Assembly: GCF_011089895.1 (NCBI RefSeq)
Contig: NZ_JAANAT010000001.1
Location: 2,232,001-2,296,000 of the forward strand
Source of the DNA: Mucilaginibacter inviolabilis
GTDB taxonomy: Bacteria; Bacteroidota; Bacteroidia; Sphingobacteriales; Sphingobacteriaceae
Length of the DNA stretch: 64,000 nt
Direction of reading: 5' to 3'
Part shown: piece by piece, positions 53,276 to 61,620 of the stretch
Layout of the letters: every line of letters starts with the position of its first letter
How positions within the stretch are numbered: the stretch's first letter is position 1
Position numbers and translations under genes: made by a program
The notes under the pieces: generated by a model
Databases searched by the model: none
What the model was told of the DNA's origin: nothing
The model's input: only the letters and a program-made list of their open reading frames with translations

Positions 53276-55000
53276 ATGCCAGCATTGTTTGTTTTTTTGC
53301 TTAAAGTAAATATTGCCCTGTTGCTATTTTGCGCGGGTTATTACCTGGTACTCAGACCGCTTACTTTTTATACGCTTAACCGTATTTACCTGCTTGCAGC
53401 TATCATTTTTGCCAGTATATACCCCTGGTTAAACTTATCGGCCTTTTTGCAGCGACATGAGGAATTGGTAAAACCTGTACAGCAGATAGTTATCAACTGG
53501 CAGGCACCGGTACAAAGCCTGGTAAAACCATTGGGCCAGCCCGATTACTGGCGATGGGCCGAGGTTATTTTCTGGCTGGGTGCCTATGTGTTGGCGCTTA
53601 AACTGGTGGTACAGCTATTCTCGCTGTACAGATTATATAAAAGCTCCAAACCGGCTACCATCAACAATCACCAGGTACGGATTATGGATAAAGACGCGGC
53701 GCCTTTCTCTTTCTGGCAAAGCATTTTTGTGAATCCTTCAAAACACGAACCTACAGACCTGAAGGCTATATTATTACATGAACAGATACATGTGAACGAA
53801 TGGCATACCGTAGATATATTGCTGGCCGAAATAAGCAGTATTTTTTACTGGTTTAACCCCGGCATATGGCTGATGAAAAAGGCTATCCGCGAAAACGTGG
53901 AATTTATAACCGATCGTAAGATATTAAATAAAGGTATCGACAGTAAAACCTATCAGTATAGCCTGGTTTCGGTAAGTTTTAACAACCAGCAGCCCGGCAT
54001 AGTGAACCATTTTAATATATCAACCATCAAAAAACGCATTATCATGATGAACGCTAAAAGGTCTTCAAAAATAAACCTTACCCGCTACGCCTTCCTGGTA
54101 CCTGCGGTGATTACTTTACTACTGGTGTTCAGCATATCAAAAGCCGATTTTGCCAAACCTATCCGGGTAAAATTGGTTAATGCGGTTAAACCTTTGGAAA
54201 ACATCATCACTGTAACCGCTTTGCCAAACCCGGCTGGTAATGTTCCTCTTCCTAAGCTTAAAAAGCCCATGCATCCGTCGGCCAAAACATTACCAGCCGT
54301 CAAACCAGATACAACTAAGAAAGCAATCATCGTTAACAGATATGGCAATAAAGACTCCGTAATTTGTTATATCAACGGTGTAAAAGGCAGTCTTAAAAAC
54401 ATTGATCCTGATAATATAGCGCAGGTTACCGTTTTAAAAGGATCCCCCTTACCCGCTTATATTAGTAAAGATGATATAGATGATGCAAAAAAGCTGGGGC
54501 TGATACTTGTTGTGACTAAAGATTCGCCTGATGGAAAAACAATCGAAAAATCAAAACAAGTAAATGGGGTTGTGGTAACCGGTTACAAAGTAAATGCTAA
54601 CGTAAATTCAACCAATACTGCGCTAAAAAACTATCAACCAGGCACTTTTTCTGTCCATGTTGATACCATCAATAACGCAAATACCAGGAGCAGCATAAAG
54701 GCCCACACTATAAGAGTTTCATCTGCCTCAAGCATATCTATAAATGGTAAAAACACCTCTTCTCAAAACATTTCTGTAGATAACGATAAAGGCATGCATA
54801 TCTCTTTTGATAAAGATAAAACACCTTTAATTATTGTGGATGGAAAAGAAGTACCTACAGCCGACATGAAAAATTTAAATCCCAATACGATTGATTCAAT
54901 GACTGTTCTTGACAACGATAACGGTGCAAAAAAATACGGAGACAAAGCAAAAAACGGGGTGATACTAATCAGCACTAAAAGAAGACCGCTTAAAGATTAA
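53276..55000 (+). CDS. M56 (BlaR1-like) membrane metallopeptidase with TonB-plug-like tail
   Basis: A 574-residue sensor protease. Membrane helices at 3-25, 32-55, 96-116 and 272-288 surround the cytoplasmic zinc protease: HEQIH at 168-172 and the third ligand Glu209 (ENVEFITDRKI). The periplasmic part after 290 has two segments resembling the SusC plug: one near 385-420 (VTVLKGSPLPAY, LILVVTK) and one at the C-terminus (MTVLDNDNGAKKYGDKAKNG, then VILISTK). This tail is longer than a BlaR1 sensor and is not a penicillin-binding domain. It should cleave or inactivate the BlaI repressor. Confidence 0.9.
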   Translation: MPALFVFLLKVNIALLLFCAGYYLVLRPLTFYTLNRIYLLAAIIFASIYPWLNLSAFLQRHEELVKPVQQIVINWQAPVQSLVKPLGQPDYWRWAEVIFWLGAYVLALKLVVQLFSLYRLYKSSKPATINNHQVRIMDKDAAPFSFWQSIFVNPSKHEPTDLKAILLHEQIHVNEWHTVDILLAEISSIFYWFNPGIWLMKKAIRENVEFITDRKILNKGIDSKTYQYSLVSVSFNNQQPGIVNHFNISTIKKRIIMMNAKRSSKINLTRYAFLVPAVITLLLVFSISKADFAKPIRVKLVNAVKPLENIITVTALPNPAGNVPLPKLKKPMHPSAKTLPAVKPDTTKKAIIVNRYGNKDSVICYINGVKGSLKNIDPDNIAQVTVLKGSPLPAYISKDDIDDAKKLGLILVVTKDSPDGKTIEKSKQVNGVVVTGYKVNANVNSTNTALKNYQPGTFSVHVDTINNANTRSSIKAHTIRVSSASSISINGKNTSSQNISVDNDKGMHISFDKDKTPLIIVDGKEVPTADMKNLNPNTIDSMTVLDNDNGAKKYGDKAKNGVILISTKRRPLKD

Positions 55001-55055
55001 GGAGCTCATATCGAATGATGACTTTTGAATTTCGCGCCGAGGGAGCCTCAAGTAT

Positions 55056-55174
55056 AAAAAGTGGGTTTACATGTAAACTCACTTTTTGATAGCAAAATAC
55101 ATGCAAATACCTAACTATCAATAACATAATAAATATTAACCCTAAAAAGTGTAAATCATGTAAACCCACTTTTT
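55056..55174. repeat. AAAAAGTGGGTTTACATG element, copy 1
   Basis: Perfect 18-bp inverted termini, AAAAAGTGGGTTTACATG at 55056-55073 and its complement at 55157-55174. The left end extends into a 32-nt near-palindrome (55056-55087). It lies downstream of topoisomerase IB. Confidence 0.78.
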
Positions 55175-55215
55175 TGGTAACATAATACATGACAGATCAT
55201 GCTTAATTATATCCA

Positions 55216-56301
55216 CTAACTGGCTTCGGCCAGTTTTTCTGTTTCAAGCAGGGTAAGTAAAGCTTTTTCTGCCTGGTTGAGCTCTGCTGCTTTCACGTCC
55301 TTTTCTTCGTCGATTTCGCTAATGTATTTAAACAGGGTACCCTCCTCATAGCTTTTAATTACCGAAGGGTGCACATAGTATTTTTTACAAACCGAACGGG
55401 TGTTGCCTAAAGTAACGGCCACTTCATCAATTACACTGACGATTTTTTTACGGCATTCGGTAACATTGGCAAATTCACCGGCCGCTTTAAAAGCATATAA
55501 AGCGCTTACGCTTCCTGCCCAGGTACGGAAGTCTTTAGCCGTAAAATCTTCGCCGGTAATCTCTTTCAGGTAATTATTAATATCGCCCGAATCAACGCTA
55601 TGGCGATCACCGGCTTCGTCATAATACTGAAAAAGCTCCTTTCCCGGGATGTCGCGGCATTGTTTTACCAACCGAGCTAATTTTCTGCTTTGCAAACTTA
55701 CTTTATGCTGTACGCCCTTTTTGCCTTTAAACTCAAACCTGATAGTTGACCCATCAATTTTAATATGCCGGTTTTGCAGGGTGGTTAAACCAAACGAACC
55801 ATACAATTTTTGATAGGATTCGTTCCCTACCCTAATGCTGGTTAGCTCCATAAGGCGCACCACAAGAGCCACCACCTTTTCGTGCCCGGGGTTATGGCGG
55901 GCCAGATCTTTATCTACCTGCTCACGTATAGCGGGCAGGTAAGAGGCAAAAGTTTGCAGGCGATGATATTTGGATTGATTGCGGATCTGGTTCCAACCAG
56001 GATGATAGCGATATTGTTTCCGACCGGCGGCATCGATACCTGTAAATTGCAAATGCCCATTTTCATAGGGCGATATCCATACATTGGTATACGCCGGCGG
56101 GATCACCAACCGGGTAAACCGGCTTATCAACTCCTTGTCTTTTATTAATTTGCCTTCGGCATCGTAAAAACTCCATCCCTTGCGCGACTTTTTACGGGTA
56201 TAGCCCGGTGATGAATCTGACACATACCTTAAACCAACCGCCTTTGCAGTAATCTTTGGGTCGCGACCAATTTTTTCCAGTTTTTGCAGCAATCGGTTCA
56301 T
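55216..56301 (-). CDS. DNA topoisomerase IB
   Basis: A 361-residue eukaryote-like type IB topoisomerase. It relaxes supercoils by a 3'-phosphotyrosyl intermediate. The active-site residues are visible: Arg157 (SIRVGNE), Lys193 (FKGKKG), Arg259 (DFRTWAG) and Tyr309 (NTRSVCKKYYVHP). Size matches bacterial members such as that of Deinococcus. The gene is not part of the core gyrase/topo IV set and is scattered in bacteria. Both flanks carry copies of one repeat element. Confidence 0.93.
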   Translation of the reverse strand: MNRLLQKLEKIGRDPKITAKAVGLRYVSDSSPGYTRKKSRKGWSFYDAEGKLIKDKELISRFTRLVIPPAYTNVWISPYENGHLQFTGIDAAGRKQYRYHPGWNQIRNQSKYHRLQTFASYLPAIREQVDKDLARHNPGHEKVVALVVRLMELTSIRVGNESYQKLYGSFGLTTLQNRHIKIDGSTIRFEFKGKKGVQHKVSLQSRKLARLVKQCRDIPGKELFQYYDEAGDRHSVDSGDINNYLKEITGEDFTAKDFRTWAGSVSALYAFKAAGEFANVTECRKKIVSVIDEVAVTLGNTRSVCKKYYVHPSVIKSYEEGTLFKYISEIDEEKDVKAAELNQAEKALLTLLETEKLAEAS

Positions 56302-56707
56302 ATGGATGGAACAACAAAGCCCATACCATTAAGTTTTGATGAGCAGGCAAAGGATATCCATACCCAGCCAACCTTCATTTAAAAGAATCCATACCGAATA
56401 ATGAGTTTCAAATTTCCAACAGCAAATAATGGGTTTACATTAAATGAGCGAAAATAAATACAACTTATTGATTATAAATCAATTAAATACAAGTAATCCA
56501 TAAAATGTGTAAACCATGTAAACCCACTTTTGTAACAAAATGGCCCAGCTGTTCGGGGTTATGCTCATCCTTATCTTTTAAATACGTATGCCATTGAGTA
56601 AGGAATCTATTGCAGAAATTATTTTGATAACCTCACTAATAATGATGTTTATATTTTATAAACGTCAGATAGTTACTAATTTCACATCAAACGAAAAACA
56701 CCAATTG
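56302..56707. other. Gap between topoisomerase IB and aldo/keto reductase genes
   Basis: 406 bp, divergent. The repeat element at 56431-56530 lies in it. A 5' extension of the downstream frame to 56588 is not accepted as coding, because the reductase is complete from 56708. Confidence 0.55.
56431..56530. repeat. GGGTTTACAT element, copy 2
   Basis: GGGTTTACAT at 56431-56440 and its complement ATGTAAACCC at 56516-56525, with TGTGTAAACCATGTAAACCC and ACTTTTGTAAC at the right end. Same right-end words and same distance as copy 1 (95 versus 105 bp). Confidence 0.68.
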
Positions 56708-57721
56708 ATGAAATACAACTTTTTAGGAAACACAGGTTTACTGGTTTCTGAACTTTGCTTTGGCACCATGACCTTTGGTGGCACCGGCCTGTACGAAGCC
56801 ATTGGCAAGGCCCAGCAAACAGAGGTGAACGATATCATGAAAATAGTTGTTGACTCGGGCATCAACTTTATTGATACCGCCAATATATACTCTTTCGGTG
56901 AATCAGAATCGTTGCTGGGCCAATCTATCAACGATGTGGGGCTCGATCGTAACCAATTGGTTATTGCCACCAAAGTGCGCGCTTTTTTAAATCAGGGACA
57001 AAACAGCGGGGGCTTATCCCGGTACCATATATTCCAATCGGTTGATGCCAGTTTAAAACGCCTGCAGTTAGATCATATCGACATACTGTATGTACACGGC
57101 GTGGATTACCATACGCTTGTAGAAGAGATCATGCGCTCATTAAACGATATTGTTTTAAGTGGTAAAGTGCGCTATATAGCTGTATGTAATTGGCCAGGCT
57201 GGATGGTAATGAAAGCCATGGGTATTGCCGAAAAAAATGGCTGGCATAAATTTATAGGCATGCAATGCTTTTACTCTTTGGCCGGCAGGGATATTGAAAG
57301 AGAGATATTACCGGTTGCTATTGATCAAAACCTGGCTATGATGCCCTGGAGCCCGTTGGCGGGTGGCTTTTTATCAGGTAAGTTTACCCGTGATAGCCAG
57401 AACATCGAAGGATCGCGCAGATCGACGTTTGACCACCCTCTGATAAACAAGGAAAAAGCCTATGATATCATCGATGTAATTGTGGAGATAGGTAAACAGC
57501 GCAACGTATCAGCTGCGCAGATTGCTTTAGCGTGGGTACGCCTCCAAAAAGGTATTACGAGTACTATCATCGGTGCAAAAAACAATGATCAATTACTGGA
57601 CAATATCAAATCGACCGAAATAGTATTATCTGATGAAGAGCTGAAAAAGATTGATGAAGTAAGCGCACTTCCTGTAGAGTATCCGGGCTGGATCATTGAT
57701 TATCAACACAGGTTCAGATAG
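56708..57721 (+). CDS. Aldo/keto reductase (YajO/Tas-like)
   Basis: A 337-residue AKR. ATG at 56708 begins MKYNFLGNTGLLVSELCFGT, the usual opening; the upstream hydrophobic extension is not conserved. Catalytic residues Asp56, Tyr61 (NFIDTANIYSFG), Lys89 (VIATKVRAF) and His130 (ILYVHGVD). The C-terminal loop SAAQIALAWV and TSTIIGAKN binds NADPH. It reduces aldehydes or ketones, details unknown. Convergent with the OmpW-like gene. Confidence 0.92.
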   Translation: MKYNFLGNTGLLVSELCFGTMTFGGTGLYEAIGKAQQTEVNDIMKIVVDSGINFIDTANIYSFGESESLLGQSINDVGLDRNQLVIATKVRAFLNQGQNSGGLSRYHIFQSVDASLKRLQLDHIDILYVHGVDYHTLVEEIMRSLNDIVLSGKVRYIAVCNWPGWMVMKAMGIAEKNGWHKFIGMQCFYSLAGRDIEREILPVAIDQNLAMMPWSPLAGGFLSGKFTRDSQNIEGSRRSTFDHPLINKEKAYDIIDVIVEIGKQRNVSAAQIALAWVRLQKGITSTIIGAKNNDQLLDNIKSTEIVLSDEELKKIDEVSALPVEYPGWIIDYQHRFR

Positions 57722-57764
57722 ATTGTAAAAATATCGAATTTTAAATAAATCCTTATTCTATAAC

Positions 57765-57799
57765 AAAAAAGGGAAGTCAAAATATGGCTTCCCTTTTTT
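57765..57799. terminator. Bidirectional terminator
   Basis: AAAAAAGGGAAG and CTTCCCTTTTTT arms with an 11-nt loop, between convergent genes, with a T-run on both strands. Confidence 0.88.
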
Positions 57800-57818
57800 G
57801 TCGTATCAGATAGTAAAA

Positions 57819-58355
57819 TTACAATCCAAACCCGTAAGCTACGCGTAAAGCAAATATACCCAGGTGATCTTCTTTATGAGTGAGATAATCATAATGCAGA
57901 CCAAAATCCCAGTGTTTAGTGGCATAACCCAGGTTTGGCGACAGATCTAAACGGTGCGGCCCCCAACTCGGACCTTCCAGTTTTTCAAAGGCAACACCAA
58001 TTTCGCCTCCTACATATATATTTGGCAGAAAAAACTCTTTAACGCCGGCCTTTATAGGCAGCTCACCATAGCTTTGATATCTTTTGTCCTGTCCGGGTAT
58101 TTTTTTTGGAAAAAAGTGGTAACCTCCGGTGGTAAAGGTGATAGCCAAATCATTGGTAACGCCATACTGCAGGCGTGCGGTTCCGCCAAGACTAAAGTTT
58201 GTACCCAGTTTGGCAACCCCAGTCGGAAGGCCCGATTCAATACCTAAGCTTAAAACAAAGTCTTTGGCTGGGGTAGTTTGTGCTTTTACGTTGGTTGCAA
58301 AAAACAAAATAGCTGCCATAAAAGCTACACCTATTAGTTTTGTTAGTTTTTTCAT
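57819..58355 (-). CDS. Outer-membrane beta-barrel protein
   Basis: A 178-residue protein with a signal peptide (MKKLTKLIGVAFMAAILFFA, cut after VKAQ). The mature part shows amphipathic strands: LGTNFSLGGTARLQYGV, FTTGGYHFFPKK, IYVGGEIGVAFE, LDLSPNLGYATKHWDFGLHY and the C-terminal strand IFALRVAYGFGL, with a final aromatic-Gly-Leu. Small barrel, eight strands probable. No function assigned. Confidence 0.82.
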   Translation of the reverse strand: MKKLTKLIGVAFMAAILFFATNVKAQTTPAKDFVLSLGIESGLPTGVAKLGTNFSLGGTARLQYGVTNDLAITFTTGGYHFFPKKIPGQDKRYQSYGELPIKAGVKEFFLPNIYVGGEIGVAFEKLEGPSWGPHRLDLSPNLGYATKHWDFGLHYDYLTHKEDHLGIFALRVAYGFGL

Positions 58356-58407
58356 TTGTAATGATTTTTAGTAAACAATATTTATATACATTACTATCTC
58401 ATTCACA

Positions 58408-58495
58408 AATAGGTTGCCTCACCTTCAATTTATTTTTGAACTGATGACCATATGAAACAACTAACCATTGATTTTTATAAAGCAGGCAACCTATT
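58408..58495. promoter_or_regulatory. Spaced 12-bp inverted repeat in a divergent control region
   Basis: AATAGGTTGCCT at 58408-58419 and its complement AGGCAACCTATT at 58484-58495, 64 bp apart. It is between the OmpW-like gene (minus) and the YceI gene (plus), so it could be a shared operator or a looped site. Confidence 0.5.
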
Positions 58496-58570
58496 GCTTA
58501 AAGCCATCGTATTTTTTGTAACAACCGTCATTTAACAGGAGGTTATAGATCAAACCAAAAAAATATTAAA

Positions 58571-59086
58571 ATGAAAAAAGTTATTTATCCCGCGCTGATC
58601 CTATTATTTATCAGCTTTTCGGCTTTTATTGTTGCCACTACCTGGAAGGTAAAAGATCCCTATGAAATAAAGTTTTCGAATGGAAAAATACATGGAGAAT
58701 TTCAAGGGTTAAAAGCAAATATCCAGTTTGATAAAGCACATCCTGAGGATTCAAAAATTTCGGCTACTATTGATGCTACTACGCTAAGCACCGGCTTTTT
58801 TATTAAAACCAGTCATTCTAAAGATGCTATCGACGTTGATCATTACCCTACCATCAGTTTTACATCAACTATTGTAAGCAAAACCAATGCTGGCTATGAC
58901 GCTAACGGCAAGCTTACCTTAAAGGGTGTTACAAAGCCGATTATCATTCATTTTACGTTTGACGATAAAGGAAACGAAGGCATTTTTAAAGGTGATTTTA
59001 AAGTGATTACTAAAGATTTCGGTATCACCAAAAATGGTTCGCCAGATTATCTGGACATTACATTAAGTGTGCCGGTAGCCAAATAA
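58571..59086 (+). CDS. YceI family exported lipid-binding-like protein
   Basis: A 171-residue protein: signal peptide (MKKVIYPALILLFISFSAFI) and a lipocalin-like YceI barrel, WKVKDPYEIKFSNGKIHG, ISATIDATTLSTG, DHYPTISFTST, GKLTLKGVTKPI and the final strand ITLSVPVAK. YceI proteins bind polyisoprenoid or similar molecules in the periplasm; the ligand here is unknown. Terminator follows at 59148. Confidence 0.93.
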   Translation: MKKVIYPALILLFISFSAFIVATTWKVKDPYEIKFSNGKIHGEFQGLKANIQFDKAHPEDSKISATIDATTLSTGFFIKTSHSKDAIDVDHYPTISFTSTIVSKTNAGYDANGKLTLKGVTKPIIIHFTFDDKGNEGIFKGDFKVITKDFGITKNGSPDYLDITLSVPVAK

Positions 59087-59147
59087 ACTATTCATGATTT
59101 TTGAGTTATGAGGGGGAAGTATGTGTGTTATTTAATAACTCAAAAAG

Positions 59148-59177
59148 AAAGCCCGGAGCTTAAAAACTCCGGGCTTT
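59148..59177. terminator. Bidirectional terminator
   Basis: AAAGCCCGGAG/CTCCGGGCTTT with an 8-nt loop, between convergent YceI and aldolase genes. Confidence 0.88.
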
Positions 59178-59202
59178 TGATTTTATATTTTACTGCGCTT
59201 CT

Positions 59203-60222
59203 CTATTCAAAACTCTTCAACACTTTGATAACGTGTTCTATCTGTTCGGGATGTACATCCAGATGGGTTACAAAACGGATGCGGTGTTTATCGGTGTCGC
59301 TGGCTTTAATGCCATGGATAGCCAGTTTAGCCAATACGGTAGCAGCCGGTTCAATGGTATCAAACAATACAATATTGGTTTCTACGGGTACTACATTACT
59401 TACCCAGGACAATTTACTCAATTCTTCGCCTAAAATAGTTGCATGGGCATGATCAACTTTAAGTCGCTCCACATGGTGATCAAGCGCATAGATGCCGGCT
59501 GCCGCTAAAAAACCAGCCTGGCGCCATCCGCCACCCAATACCTTACGGATGCGACGGGCGTATTTAATGGTTGCAGTATCTGCCAATAAAACCGAGCCTA
59601 CTGGCGCACCCAGGCCTTTTGACAAACAAACAGATATCCCGTTAAAATATTTGCCGTAGTCAATAGCCTTATCACCGGTATGCGTTAATGCGTTAAATAT
59701 ACGTGCACCGTCCAGGTGAAGCTTTAAGCCTTTGGCTTTGCATAGTTCGGCAATGGGGGCAATATCTGCCAGTGTATAGCAGCTGCCACCACCCTTATTT
59801 ACTGTATTTTCCAGCACTACTAAACTGGTATGTGGGAAATGGATATTTTCGGCATTAATCTCAGGCGCTATCATTTCGGCGGTGATAATACCCCGGTAAC
59901 CATTCAGCAAGCGGGTGGATACACCTGAGTTAAAGGCTATTCCCCCACCCTCATACCGGTAAACATGCGCGGTTTGGTCGGCTATTAACTCGTCTAAAGG
60001 TTGTGTAAAGCATTTAATAGCTATTTGGTTGGTCATGGTACCCGATGGGCAAAACAAGCCCGCTTCCATTCCAAAAATGGCTGCGGTTTTCTTTTCCAGC
60101 TCGGTAACGGTTTCATCTTCGCCAAAAACATCATCGCCTACTTTGGCGCTCCACATAGCTTCGAGCATTCCGGGTGTCGGTTTTGTAACCGTATCGCTGC
60201 GTAAATCAACAGTTAATTGCAT
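59203..60222 (-). CDS. ltaE: Low-specificity L-threonine aldolase
   Basis: A 339-residue PLP enzyme that splits L-threonine (and allo-threonine) to glycine and acetaldehyde. MQLTVDLRSDTVTKPTPGML at the start, DDVFGEDETVTELEKK, HLDGARIFNA with Asp171 holding the pyridinium, and Lys202 (VCLSKGLGAPVGS) binding PLP. All domain features are present and length is normal. Stereochemistry is not decided by sequence alone. Confidence 0.94.
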   Translation of the reverse strand: MQLTVDLRSDTVTKPTPGMLEAMWSAKVGDDVFGEDETVTELEKKTAAIFGMEAGLFCPSGTMTNQIAIKCFTQPLDELIADQTAHVYRYEGGGIAFNSGVSTRLLNGYRGIITAEMIAPEINAENIHFPHTSLVVLENTVNKGGGSCYTLADIAPIAELCKAKGLKLHLDGARIFNALTHTGDKAIDYGKYFNGISVCLSKGLGAPVGSVLLADTATIKYARRIRKVLGGGWRQAGFLAAAGIYALDHHVERLKVDHAHATILGEELSKLSWVSNVVPVETNIVLFDTIEPAATVLAKLAIHGIKASDTDKHRIRFVTHLDVHPEQIEHVIKVLKSFE

Positions 60223-60368
60223 GGTAATTTTTTATTCCTATTTTAGAAGCTCAAATCTAAATTATATACGTTCAATTTTACTATTATCCGTATATTTTAT
60301 GGTTGTAACAAATATGTATCCATCATATTAAATGTTTTTAATTTACGTTCTCTGTTTTTAAACTTACT

Positions 60369-61052
60369 ATGCGTACAACTATACTCCTTTCATTAATTGT
60401 ATTGAGCTGCACATCGGTTCAGGCTCAAAAATGGCAGCCTGGTACTTTTACCGATGTAAAAGGCAATCGTGAAACCGGTTTTATCAGGCTTGATCCTCCG
60501 GGTAAAGGGCCTATAAAAGATGAAGGCTTTATTGAATTTAAAGAAACCGAAAAAAACAATCCATATAAATTAAGCGCCAGCGACCTGCGGTCGTTTGTGG
60601 TAGCTAAAGATAGTTTCGTGGTGGCTCATGCTCCACAGAACGGTGCCTGGGGTAAGGAAGAAACTGATTTTGTAAAAGTGGTTTTGGACGAACCAACCAA
60701 ACTTTACGTGGCTCAGGGAGGCAAAGGCGGCGGTGGAAGCGGCTTTGGTATTTCGCCTGGAATTGGCATGGGTTATGGTACCGGCGGGTATGGAGGTGGC
60801 GTAGGCGGCGGTATAGGCATATCCCTTGGTGGCGGTCGTGGCCGTAAAGGCGGTAAAACAATTTATTACTACGGTGCCAACACTGCCGAAATGAAACAAT
60901 TGACCGACGAAAATTTTGAAGACATCATGACCGATATTATGGGCGATGAACCCGATGTGGTGGAGAAAATACACGCACACCAGTTTGGGCTAAAAAATAT
61001 TGATAAACTAATCGCTTATTATAAAACAAAGCAGAGCCCCCCAGCCCCCTAA
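60369..61052 (+). CDS. Secreted glycine-rich protein
   Basis: A 227-residue exported protein (signal MRTTILLSLIVLSCTSVQAQ). After a beta-type domain (FTDVKGNRETGFIRLD) comes a Gly-rich stretch at 117-162 (GGKGGGGSGFGISPG and so on), then ENFEDIMTDIMGDEPDVVEK and a helix IDKLIAYYKTK. The last six residues (QSPPAP) and the stop come from the repeat at 61034. Function unknown. The shape is seen in other Bacteroidota proteins of the same kind. Confidence 0.72.
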   Translation: MRTTILLSLIVLSCTSVQAQKWQPGTFTDVKGNRETGFIRLDPPGKGPIKDEGFIEFKETEKNNPYKLSASDLRSFVVAKDSFVVAHAPQNGAWGKEETDFVKVVLDEPTKLYVAQGGKGGGGSGFGISPGIGMGYGTGGYGGGVGGGIGISLGGGRGRKGGKTIYYYGANTAEMKQLTDENFEDIMTDIMGDEPDVVEKIHAHQFGLKNIDKLIAYYKTKQSPPAP

Positions 61053-61124
61053 AGGGGGAGCTTTTGATTAGCATAACTAAAAGCAAATGCATTCTTGTTC
61101 CCCCTTTAGGGGTTTTAGGGGCTC
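61034..61124. repeat. AGCCCCCTAAAGGGGG repeat that supplies two stop codons
   Basis: The left part (GAGCCCCCCAGCCCCCTAAA) and right part (TTTAGGGGTTTTAGGGGCTC) are inverted, with inner CCTAAAGGGGGA/TCCCCCTTTAGG. The TAA stop of the Gly-rich gene (61050-61052) lies in the left arm; the TGA stop of nuoC (complement 61123-61125) overlaps the right end. Confidence 0.8.
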
Positions 61125-61620
61125 AATCTATCTTGATCCCTTTATAATATTCTGCGTTCTGGTAATCTTTCCGGAGTGGAAAACCTTCCCAATCGTCGGG
61201 CAATAATATCCGGCGCAGATCTGGGTGACCTTCAAAAAATATACCTAATAGATCATAGGCTTCACGCTCGTGCCAGTCAGCAGTGCGGTATACGCTGGTT
61301 ATGCTTTTAAACTCGGGCAAATCTGTGCTTTCCCGGTTGTGGGGTTTACTTACCTTTAGCGTAAGTTGGGCTTTATAAGGTATAGAAGCCAGGTGATAAA
61401 CCACGCCATAACGGTTATCCTCATCATTGTAATGCACCCCACTCAGGCTCGACAGAAAATCAAAATAAGTTTTGGAATTATTACGCAGCTCCAGGCACAC
61501 CACTGTAATATCATCAGGATTGATCAACAAGGCGGGTTGCAACCCGCCAGTTTCTTCGCCAACAATTACGGTCTCACCAAATTTTTCGGTAAGTAATGCT
61601 TTGATATCGTTAAACATCAT
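61123..61620 (-). CDS. nuoC: NADH-quinone oxidoreductase subunit C
   Basis: A 165-residue peripheral-arm subunit of respiratory complex I. TADWHEREAYDLLGIFFEGHPDLRRI in pieces (WHEREAYDLLGI; FEGHPDLRRILLP) and DDWEGFPLRKDY are the family signature. It lies at the membrane-facing end of the complex, linking NuoB and NuoD. ATGA overlap with pdxH shows translation coupling. No other nuo gene lies beside it in the window; they must be elsewhere or past the window. Confidence 0.95.
   Translation of the reverse strand: MMFNDIKALLTEKFGETVIVGEETGGLQPALLINPDDITVVCLELRNNSKTYFDFLSSLSGVHYNDEDNRYGVVYHLASIPYKAQLTLKVSKPHNRESTDLPEFKSITSVYRTADWHEREAYDLLGIFFEGHPDLRRILLPDDWEGFPLRKDYQNAEYYKGIKID

Noticed and set aside
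52908..55000. Beta-lactam resistance locus
   Set aside because: BlaI and M56 are present but no beta-lactamase is near, and the sensor part is not penicillin-binding-like.
55216..56301. Integrase or tyrosine recombinase
   Set aside because: The Arg, Lys, Arg, Tyr set resembles one, but DFRTWAG and the NTRSVCKKYYVHP motif are specific to topoisomerase IB.
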